This document shows, piece after piece, positions 14,212 to 19,149 of a stretch of 20,950 nucleotides of DNA. The stretch is from positions 1 to 20,950 of the IMG/VR virus record IMGVR_UViG_3300050025_000103, one strand, 5' to 3'. The notes beneath the pieces are model-generated. The model did no database searches and was not told the origin of the DNA. It worked only from the letters and a program-made list of their open reading frames with translations. A program made the position numbers and the translations under genes. Within the stretch, counting starts at the first letter, position 1, and every line of letters begins with the position of its first letter. This stretch comes from a virus.

Positions 14212-14829
14212 TTACCATTCACTTCCAAAATCATCGGCCGGGGTATCGTCATTAACCAAATCTACGCTATCACTACTATGTTCTTGTTCTGCCGGCCCCC
14301 AAGTATTCGTATTTTGCTGCGGCTCTTGTTCTATTACCTTGTCCGTTGAGCAGTTGAATCCTGACGCTTGTTCGTGAGAGTAGTTGCGTTCGAGCATCTT
14401 TTTACAGTTATAGTGAAGTCGTACGGCCGAATCGTACTTGGAGCTGATGAACTTAACGAAAGCCAAACCCTCTGAGTATTTGTTTGAGGCCGCTATGAAA
14501 TCTGAATCTGACTCACCAAACCAAGCCCTACTCTTATCGGTTTTTATTCCTGCTGCTGTGGCCTTTACGAGTGCTGCCTGAGAGTAGCATCGTTTCTTCT
14601 CCGTCTCCATCTTAGACACATAACAAGTAGCGACCGAAAGCAGCTCAGAACACAAGTCGGCCATTCTTAGAGCTCGGGTGGCCAAAACCTCGCATACGTT
14701 GATGTCTATGCTTCCGTCAGAGGGGATCATGGCTGAAAAAGAACGAATCTCAGTCAAGTCCAAGTTCATCGGATCAAACTCCTGAACTCCGCTACCAAAC
14801 AACTCTCTTGCCGTTAGTGCTTGTGACAT
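14212..14829 (-). CDS. Hypothetical helical protein, possibly UvsY-like mediator
   Basis: This 205-residue protein has GGAG 5 nt before the ATG. The middle (about 45-155) is a long helical region: RALRMADLCSELLSVATCYV, then ESDSDFIAASNKYSEGLAFV followed by KFISSKYDSAVRLHYNCKKM. The order 'ESD-x-D-(F/L)-I, Lys-rich helix, (V)xFxxxK' is like the conserved C-terminal part of T4 UvsY, which loads UvsX onto gp32-coated DNA. The C-terminus is acidic and low-complexity (SSDSVDLVNDDTPADDFGSEW), like an SSB-type tail. A RecA and a gp32-like SSB are nearby, which fits a mediator, but the resemblance is by eye and weak. It overlaps the preceding small membrane-protein gene by 16 nt. Confidence 0.72.
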   Translation of the reverse strand: MSQALTARELFGSGVQEFDPMNLDLTEIRSFSAMIPSDGSIDINVCEVLATRALRMADLCSELLSVATCYVSKMETEKKRCYSQAALVKATAAGIKTDKSRAWFGESDSDFIAASNKYSEGLAFVKFISSKYDSAVRLHYNCKKMLERNYSHEQASGFNCSTDKVIEQEPQQNTNTWGPAEQEHSSDSVDLVNDDTPADDFGSEW

Positions 14830-14963
14830 TCTGACTCCAACTTAGCTAATCTGTTCTCCAAATCGACCTTGAACTTATACTCATTATTGAACTGATACCA
14901 TTTAATGCCTGCTAAAATCGCCAAGAGACCCACCATTACCAGTATGATTATTATACCTTCCAT
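14814..14963 (-). CDS. Small membrane protein with charged tail (49 aa)
   Basis: ATG at 14963 with AAGGAG 6 nt upstream. The product begins MEGIIIILVMVGLLAILAGI, a clear membrane helix, and continues KWYQFNNEYKFKVDLENRLA then KLESECHKH, a short coiled coil. The last 16 nt overlap the start of the 205-residue gene, and GGAG inside it serves that gene. Strong initiation signal, membrane helix and lack of gaps support it being real. Function unknown; possible holin-, spanin- or anchor-like small protein. Confidence 0.68.
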   Translation of the reverse strand: MEGIIIILVMVGLLAILAGIKWYQFNNEYKFKVDLENRLAKLESECHKH

Positions 14964-14966
14964 TAC

Positions 14967-15167
14967 CTACTCCTTTCCATAACCGTCTGTGTCCTTAAAC
15001 TGTCGTATCTGGTCTTTAAGCTTGTCATAAACACGCTCTTCTGCTATCTTTGTTATGGCCCTTCCAAATACCTTATCCACCTCTTCTAACTCTTCTACAC
15101 GGTATTGAAGAGCACAAACTTTCCACAACATAGCGGCCAAAATAATACACACGGCAAGACTAATCAT
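14967..15167 (-). CDS. Small membrane protein with coiled coil (66 aa)
   Basis: AGGAG lies 5 nt before the ATG, which overlaps the stop of the upstream ORF (ATGA). MISLAVCIILAAMLWKVCAL is a membrane helix, followed by a charged coiled coil (QYRVEELEEVDKVFGRAITK and AEERVYDKLKDQIRQF). It is one of several consecutive single-helix proteins with coiled-coil tails; the topology suggests cytoplasmic coiled coil and membrane anchor. No family recognised. Confidence 0.72.
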   Translation of the reverse strand: MISLAVCIILAAMLWKVCALQYRVEELEEVDKVFGRAITKIAEERVYDKLKDQIRQFKDTDGYGKE

Positions 15168-15289
15168 TTATTCTCCTTCGTTTGTTTTTCAAGCTCTTCT
15201 ATTCGTATTTTGAGTCCCTTGATTGATTCGCCGACCCAACACCACAAGAACAAGAAAGCGCCCACCAACACGCCAATCATTGTACTCAT
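15164..15289 (-). CDS. Small membrane protein with coiled-coil tail (41 aa)
   Basis: The true start is the ATG at 15289, with AGGAGG 4 nt upstream and an ATGA overlap with the upstream gene; the frame is open further up to 15391 but without a site. MSTMIGVLVGAFLFLWCWVG is a membrane helix; the tail reads LKIRIEELEKQTKENK. That tail resembles QDQRIEALEKQMKEDK at the end of the 15286-15549 product, and the DNA around both tails is clearly related, so one was copied from the other. Confidence 0.72.
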   Translation of the reverse strand: MSTMIGVLVGAFLFLWCWVGESIKGLKIRIEELEKQTKENK

Positions 15290-15549
15290 TTGTCCTCCTT
15301 CATTTGTTTCTCCAATGCCTCTATTCTTTGGTCTTGTTCTCTGAGGTGTTGGTTTATTTGTATATTCTGCGCAAAGTAAATGGCCACCCAAGCGACAGGT
15401 TTTGTGGGGGCGATCAAAGTTATGATACCCTTTGCGTCAGTCTTAAACAGCCCACGAAAATCATCAGCGCCTATTTGCTTGACGAGTTCCTGATAGTAGG
15501 CCCATTCTTCATCGCTCAAATCAACACTCTGGTAGTCTATTATTCGCAT
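15286..15549 (-). CDS. Hypothetical protein with C-terminal coiled coil (87 aa)
   Basis: AGGAAGG lies 4 nt before the ATG. The N-terminal part is soluble and acidic (MRIIDYQSVDLSDEEWAYYQELV), the middle is a hydrophobic beta-like stretch (GIITLIAPTKPVAWVAIYFA) and the end is a short coiled coil (REQDQRIEALEKQMKEDK). The tail is shared with the next gene. The middle segment is too interrupted to call a membrane helix with certainty. Function unknown. Confidence 0.72.
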   Translation of the reverse strand: MRIIDYQSVDLSDEEWAYYQELVKQIGADDFRGLFKTDAKGIITLIAPTKPVAWVAIYFAQNIQINQHLREQDQRIEALEKQMKEDK

Positions 15550-15641
15550 TCAACCTTCCTAACCCAGTAGTAAGTAAAGCACATACCGACTGTGCCCCAA
15601 AGAAACCACGCACGATATATGGACCTAAGCTTCCAATCCAT
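15540..15641 (-). CDS. Small membrane protein (33 aa)
   Basis: ATG at 15641 overlaps the TAA of the previous ORF (TAATG), with GGAG 5 nt upstream. The product is MDWKLRSIYRAWFLWGTVGM then CFTYYWVRKVECE: an aromatic-rich membrane helix flanked by basic residues (positive-inside at both ends). The same frame stays open upstream to an ATG giving 58 residues, but that ATG lacks a ribosome binding site, so the shorter form is preferred. Confidence 0.55.
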   Translation of the reverse strand: MDWKLRSIYRAWFLWGTVGMCFTYYWVRKVECE

Positions 15642-15766
15642 TAGCACTCCATCTGTATAAAGATCTCCTGGCGCCGTAAAGTCCAGTACTCCCTTAACCA
15701 CAACCCTGCCGAACATCTTTGGGTATTGAAGAAGAAGCGATAAAAGTAAAGTAGATCATAAGGCAT
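15641..15766 (-). CDS. Small ORF (41 aa), basic and aromatic
   Basis: ATG at 15766 with GGGAG 4 nt upstream. The product starts MPYDLLYFYRFFFNTQRCSA and ends RRQEIFIQMEC. It overlaps the end of the upstream small ORF by 11 nt, and its stop overlaps the next start by TAATG. The chain of initiation sites and overlaps supports translation, but no homology is recognised and the protein is very short. Confidence 0.45.
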   Translation of the reverse strand: MPYDLLYFYRFFFNTQRCSAGLWLREYWTLRRQEIFIQMEC

Positions 15767-15914
15767 AAGTCTCCCAAGTAGCCAGACCGATGTGGAAGTA
15801 TGAGTAATATACACTCTTCACGTCAGAACTCATCACCATATGCCACTTATACAGCATGAGAGAAGTGCCTGAATGTAGAAACTCAGAGTAGGCTTGTTTG
15901 AAGTATTGGCTCAT
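15756..15914 (-). CDS. Small ORF (52 aa)
   Basis: ATG at 15914; the product starts MSQYFKQAYSEFLHSGTSLM and is rich in Tyr, Ser, His and Met (VKSVYYSYFHIGLATWETYAL). No strong ribosome binding site is seen, though a purine-rich AGGGAAAG lies somewhat far upstream. It fills an otherwise empty interval between the zinc-ribbon gene (15953-16501) and the 41-residue ORF. No family recognised. Confidence 0.42.
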   Translation of the reverse strand: MSQYFKQAYSEFLHSGTSLMLYKWHMVMSSDVKSVYYSYFHIGLATWETYAL

Positions 15915-15952
15915 GATCGCTTTATCTTTCCCTGGCCGTTTATCATATTATT

Positions 15953-16501
15953 TTATGCCGTAATGCGCTTCTGATCTACCATTGCTTTGCCGATGTTAGG
16001 GCCTGTGTCGGGTAGGATTTGACTGGCCAACGCTTCTCCTACATCTGGGTCAAGCATTTCTTCTCCTGGCGCTAAACCCCAACTTGCTGCCGTTGCTTCT
16101 TTCAGCGCCTCTTCTCGCAGCTTTTGTAGCATAGCCTTACCTTCCGCCATCTGATTTTGCTTATGCTCTGCGTCTGATCCTGGCTCTACTACTTTTGCTT
16201 CTTGCTCTGACTCCTCTTTGGCGCCTTTGATTCGTACGCTGAATGTTGAAATGATTAGAGTAGCCAAAGCTTCTACGTTCTTGTCCTGATCTACAAATAC
16301 AAGCTCGTCTTCTTCCCCCTCTTTTACTTCGATACGCTTAGGTCCCAGTTCAAAGGCTCCACTGATTAACTCACACAGCGGCACGAAAGCAGTTAGGTTG
16401 CCGGCGTTGATTATTTGCTTTGAACATGCCGGGCACCTATTCGTACTTATGGCTGATTTGAAGGCCTTATTTATTTCTACTTGACAGTTTTGACACTTCA
16501 T
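15953..16501 (-). CDS. Zinc-ribbon protein with acidic helical tail
   Basis: A 182-residue protein with AGGAG 6 nt before the ATG. The first 32 residues form a zinc ribbon, with CQNC at 3-6 and CPAC at 23-26, followed by a small domain (LTAFVPLCELISGAFELGPK) and a long Glu/Ala/Lys-rich helical region, with a Gly/Pro/Asp-rich end (PGEEMLDPDVGEALASQILP). Zinc ribbons of this type occur in many phage regulators and replication accessory proteins; none is specific. It is separated by 9 nt from the HNH endonuclease gene. Confidence 0.8.
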   Translation of the reverse strand: MKCQNCQVEINKAFKSAISTNRCPACSKQIINAGNLTAFVPLCELISGAFELGPKRIEVKEGEEDELVFVDQDKNVEALATLIISTFSVRIKGAKEESEQEAKVVEPGSDAEHKQNQMAEGKAMLQKLREEALKEATAASWGLAPGEEMLDPDVGEALASQILPDTGPNIGKAMVDQKRITA

Positions 16502-16510
16502 TTGCTTCTC

Positions 16511-16828
16511 CTATTTAGTTTTGGCACCTTTGGCCAGGTTCTCCTTGGCCCACAATGGTTGTAGATTGGTATAGTGGCAGGCTGCTCTAAACTGACCTAC
16601 ATCTGTTAGGTCGAAAGAGGCCAATGGTTTAATGTGATCAATATGCCAGCCCCAAAACCCGTAGTTGCCCCAGGTCATCTTTTCTCCCGTAGCCCTATCG
16701 TAGAAGAATGATTCAATGTGGATCATAAACTCCTCTTTAGAGCAACCTATGGCCTTCGTTATTGAATCTATCTTGACTATACGCGCACTCTTGATGAATA
16801 AACGAGTTCTATTACGTATTGCCCTCAT
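16511..16828 (-). CDS. HNH endonuclease
   Basis: About 105 residues from the ATG at 16828 (a GTG at 16840 is also possible). The N-terminus (MRAIRNRTRLFIKSARIVKI) and the middle (AIGCSKEEFMIHIESFF, MTWGNYGFWGWHIDHI) are the usual arrangement of small phage HNH nucleases. The catalytic core is WHIDHIKPLASFDLTD, then CHYTNLQPLWAKENLAKG, with His-Ile-Asp-His as the first HNH histidine motif and Asn in YTNLQPLW. Such enzymes nick or cut DNA and often act as free-standing homing endonucleases or packaging helpers. Here it is next to a fractured, intein-rich polymerase locus, so homing is the likelier role. The start overlaps the stop of a 19-codon ORF (ATGA). Confidence 0.9.
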   Translation of the reverse strand: MRAIRNRTRLFIKSARIVKIDSITKAIGCSKEEFMIHIESFFYDRATGEKMTWGNYGFWGWHIDHIKPLASFDLTDVGQFRAACHYTNLQPLWAKENLAKGAKTK

Positions 16829-16884
16829 GACTCTAAACACCGTATCATTTTGACTCCGGCGCAGATCTTGGTTTTAACTGCCAT
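16825..16884 (-). CDS. 19-residue leader-like ORF before the HNH gene
   Basis: The ATG directly follows the TAG of the RHH gene (TAGATG), with GGAGG 8 nt upstream, and the TGA overlaps the HNH start. The product is MAVKTKICAGVKMIRCLES. The 'KTKICAG' start resembles small phage zinc proteins, so this may be the broken front of a gene invaded by the HNH element, or a coupling leader. Too short to prove. Confidence 0.35.
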   Translation of the reverse strand: MAVKTKICAGVKMIRCLES

Positions 16885-17052
16885 CTACTCACCCTCCCTT
16901 TGCTTCCTGAAAAATTTGAGAGCAGTTATACATAGAGAAGATATGCTGCGATCCTCTTCTTCGGCTTCCTTTTTGATCCACTCGATTAGTTCCTTGTGCT
17001 TATCCTTGTCGAAGTTGATTGACATTACATACGCTTGACCCTTTTCACCCAT
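16885..17052 (-). CDS. Ribbon-helix-helix (Arc/CopG-like) regulator
   Basis: I start this 55-residue protein at the ATG at 17052 because AAGGAG lies 7 nt upstream; an ATG at 17097 in the same frame lies inside the inverted repeat with no site. A short strand (QAYVMSINFDK) is followed by two helices (DKHKELIEWIKKEAEEED and SISSLCITALKFFRKQRE), the order and size of a ribbon-helix-helix DNA-binding dimer such as Arc or CopG. These usually repress their own gene by binding an inverted repeat, and a perfect 17-bp inverted repeat sits exactly over this gene's ribosome binding site. The HNH gene lies downstream. Target is inferred. Confidence 0.72.
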   Translation of the reverse strand: MGEKGQAYVMSINFDKDKHKELIEWIKKEAEEEDRSISSLCITALKFFRKQREGE

Positions 17053-17059
17053 GAAAATA

Positions 17060-17108
17060 CTCCTTATAATATGGGCACAATGAAGTGATACGCCCATATT
17101 ATAAGGAG
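17060..17108 (-). promoter_or_regulatory. Perfect 17-bp inverted repeat over the RHH gene ribosome binding site
   Basis: On the minus strand, CTCCTTATAATATGGGC (17108-17092) and GCCCATATTATAAGGAG (17076-17060) are exact complements around a 15-nt loop. The 3' arm ends with the AAGGAG ribosome binding site of the RHH gene, and the 5' arm carries the matching CTCCTT. In RNA this is a stable hairpin hiding the site; in DNA it is a likely operator, and the arms also contain TATAAT. There is no U-tract after it, so it is not an ordinary terminator. Confidence 0.85.
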
Positions 17109-17109
17109 C

Positions 17110-17122
17110 AATATTAGTAGAT
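17110..17122 (-). promoter_or_regulatory. 13-mer shared with the IF3/left-module gap
   Basis: ATCTACTAATATT on the minus strand, directly after the dnaE-C stop and 1 nt before the inverted repeat; identical to 4949-4937. In both places a TAATATG element follows within about 6 to 8 nt. Possible phage-specific promoter element or operator. Confidence 0.35.
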
Positions 17123-17123
17123 C

Positions 17124-18185
17124 CTACTCAGTAATATCCATTAATATCAAGTTCTTGCTTCCGCTCCACTCATTAACACCGCAAATTGCTTTGAATGGTT
17201 TTCCGAGAATCAATCTATGTTTGTGCTTAAGCCAGTTTTCGCTCCAAACAGTAAGCGTAATGGAATCTCCCTGTATATCGGTTATTGTAACCCGGGCAAA
17301 TGGTTTCCCTTTGCTTTTTCCCGAGCGGAACTTGCTTTCTTCTATGTTTGACACTACAGCCTCTATTTTTATTTGCTGCTTGTCTGGCATATTCTTCACG
17401 CGGTTAAATAATACACCACTTTGCGTGAAAAAGTTGGGATAGACCTCGTTGATAGTACCCGATATGAACTCGCCCAGCACCTCATTCTCGGCTTGTAAAA
17501 ACTCTGGCCGGCTCCACTCCTCATTGAAATCTGGACACTCGAACTCAAACCCACTCGTACAGTAGATCTCGTCAAGGCCCTGCTCCAACTTTGCGTCTCC
17601 ATACTTATTTACTCGCTGCCTGATATCCTGGTAGTAAGTAAAGGCCGACTTACGCGTGATGCCCAAACAATCAAACGCACCAGATTTTGCCAGCGCTTGT
17701 ATCGAGTCCTTCTTTACTTTTGAAGACTCCGTGCGATACAAGAAGTCAGCAAAAGACTTAAACTTATGCTTATCGCGGGCCTTAAAGATACTGCCGGCCG
17801 CACTTTCACCTAAACCTTTCACTGCTGTTAGTCCTACAATCAACGTCTTATCGTCTACCAAGTTGTAAGATTCACCACTACGATTGATATCTGGTGCTAC
17901 AATGCTCAAACCTAATCGCTTGGCTTCACGTTTATAGATTCTGATGTTTGAATCACGGTCTTGTCCATTCCCATCTACTTCTGACTTCAACAACGCACAC
18001 ATAAAAGCTGCCGGGAAGTAATGTTTGTAGTAGGCCGTATGATAGCCATTGATTGAGTAAGCTATCGAGTGTGAGTTAGATGTAAGCAAGCCATTAGCCA
18101 AATAGAACTGATGGTCTGGATGGTCTACTTCAAGATCATAGCACTGTTCACTGCCTATATACTTAACGCTTGTAATCTTCGCCAT
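17124..18185 (-). CDS. dnaE: DNA polymerase III alpha, C-terminal fragment led by split intein C-half
   Basis: The 353-residue product starts at the ATG at 18185, with GGGAG 5 nt upstream. Residues 1-37 (MAKITSVKYIGSEQCYDLEV to FYLANGLLTSN) are a DnaE-type split intein C-half: block F, then block G ending Ser-Asn. Extein starts with Ser38 in SHSIAYSINGYHTAYYKHYF, the polymerase segment that follows FNK in normal DnaE. The tandem helix-hairpin-helix region follows (LTAVKGLGESAAGSIFKA), then an OB-fold domain (EAVVSNIEESKFRSGKSKGK, ARVTITDIQGDSITLTVWSE). A tau-binding C-terminus is absent. Alone it is not a polymerase; it must be joined to the upstream fragment by protein trans-splicing. It overlaps the endonuclease gene by 23 nt. 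A 'start' at 18212 would only add residues without a better site. Confidence 0.93.
   Translation of the reverse strand: MAKITSVKYIGSEQCYDLEVDHPDHQFYLANGLLTSNSHSIAYSINGYHTAYYKHYFPAAFMCALLKSEVDGNGQDRDSNIRIYKREAKRLGLSIVAPDINRSGESYNLVDDKTLIVGLTAVKGLGESAAGSIFKARDKHKFKSFADFLYRTESSKVKKDSIQALAKSGAFDCLGITRKSAFTYYQDIRQRVNKYGDAKLEQGLDEIYCTSGFEFECPDFNEEWSRPEFLQAENEVLGEFISGTINEVYPNFFTQSGVLFNRVKNMPDKQQIKIEAVVSNIEESKFRSGKSKGKPFARVTITDIQGDSITLTVWSENWLKHKHRLILGKPFKAICGVNEWSGSKNLILMDITE
18075..18185 (-). other. Split intein, C-terminal half (37 residues)
   Basis: Codons 1-37 of the dnaE C-fragment. Length and layout match the C-halves of cyanobacterial DnaE split inteins (about 35-36 residues): a Met start, YDLEV in block F, FYLANG, and terminal Asn37 followed by Ser as the +1 nucleophile. 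The penultimate residue is Ser rather than the commoner His; DnaE split inteins often lack His there too. Confidence 0.9.
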
Positions 18186-19149
18186 ATTTACTCCCAAACA
18201 AGTATAGTCCATTTTTAGGATTCAGCAATAGCTCTTTAATCAAATCAAGTAAGTCATTCTTGAAGTTCTCGATGTTGTAGAAATAACAATCATACGACAC
18301 TCTTATGATACAGTACCTGTCTTGTAATGAGTTAATCTCGGCATCTTTGCGCTTCTTGCTTTCAAAGTCTTCATCGCCAAATATGCTCTCAAAGTGTAAA
18401 GGCCCATCAAACTCGACAATAATAGACTTACTCCCACTGAATATGTCGATTTGCCTCCGTTTGGTTTTGGTCGTAAAGATGTCGTCGGTAAGAAAGTGGC
18501 TTTTACAGTCTGACACGATACACTTACAGAAAGCAAGCAAAGACTTCTCTGGCCTACTCTTCCAGTTGCTCAATAGTGGCTTTACACACTTCTCATAGTG
18601 CTCTTCGGGATGGTCTTTAACCCATTTAGCCAAAACGTTTCGACCATTTCGCATTATCTTTTGAAAGGCCTCTGGGTTCTCGTCTCTCCATCTTTGAAGC
18701 GCGGCAGACCTATTATCTTGAACGTCTTTCCGTGCTGATGTCTTGATTGCTGTTTCTGAGGCCTTCTTGCGAAAGGCATCAGTTTTGTTTAGAGTTCCGA
18801 GGGCCTTGGATCGTCGCTCGCGCTCATCCTTGTCCGCCATAATGGTTTTGGATATTTTCTCGCCAGCTGCTGCTCTTATACGCTTGATTCTCTCTGGATC
18901 GCGTTCCATAGACTTCTTAAACCCTTCCTGCGACGTTTCAGATCTTTGGTTGCGACGAAACTCTTTGAACACCTCACAAGTCTTTCTATGAATCTGTAAA
19001 CTTCTCTTGCTTTTGGGACAGTCAAACTTCTCACCACATTGGCATTCAAATACCTTGGGCGTATACAAATCACACCATCTCGCCTTGTGTATCACCAAGC
19101 TTTTCTCTGTACCAAACTCTTTGCCGCATTTACATACAAACAATGTCAA
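18163..19149 (-). CDS. Free-standing homing endonuclease, Vsr-like (EDxHD-type)
   Basis: A 328-residue product from a TTG at 19149 (or a second TTG at 19143) after AGGAGG. Two N-terminal zinc fingers have CxC-x12-H-x4-C spacing at 6-26 and a similar CQCG...HRKTC at about 36-58. The middle (about 65-190) is very basic with repeated short helices (RIRAAAGEKISKTI, RSKALGTLNKTDAFRKKA, RSAALQRWRDENPE), as in NUMOD-type DNA-reading segments. The C-terminus (about 200-300) is a Vsr/EDxHD-like nuclease: RPEKSLLAF, RRQIDIFSGSKSIIVEFDG with Asp and Glu-x-Asp, PLHF with His, and IIRVSYDCYF. It overlaps the intein N-half gene by 20 nt and the intein C-half gene by 23 nt, so it sits exactly in the break of the polymerase. 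It probably cuts intein-free dnaE alleles. Confidence 0.85.
   Translation of the reverse strand: MTLFVCKCGKEFGTEKSLVIHKARWCDLYTPKVFECQCGEKFDCPKSKRSLQIHRKTCEVFKEFRRNQRSETSQEGFKKSMERDPERIKRIRAAAGEKISKTIMADKDERERRSKALGTLNKTDAFRKKASETAIKTSARKDVQDNRSAALQRWRDENPEAFQKIMRNGRNVLAKWVKDHPEEHYEKCVKPLLSNWKSRPEKSLLAFCKCIVSDCKSHFLTDDIFTTKTKRRQIDIFSGSKSIIVEFDGPLHFESIFGDEDFESKKRKDAEINSLQDRYCIIRVSYDCYFYNIENFKNDLLDLIKELLLNPKNGLYLFGSKYGEDYKR

Noticed and set aside
15540-15713. A 58-codon version of the 33-residue membrane protein (ATG near 15713)
   Set aside because: That ATG has no ribosome binding site and overlaps the 41-residue ORF, while the shorter start has GGAG at the right distance.
15540-15914. TGA readthrough joining the 52-residue ORF to the 58-codon frame in the same phase
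   Set aside because: The separate ORFs in other frames have their own ribosome binding sites, and TGA is used as a normal stop in several genes of the window, for example before IF3 and dnaJ.
17060-17108. Intrinsic terminator for dnaE
   Set aside because: The hairpin is long enough but no U-tract follows, and its 3' arm is the ribosome binding site of the next gene.
18305-18598. Other frames inside the endonuclease gene
   Set aside because: They have no initiation signal and the main frame has clear zinc-finger and nuclease motifs.
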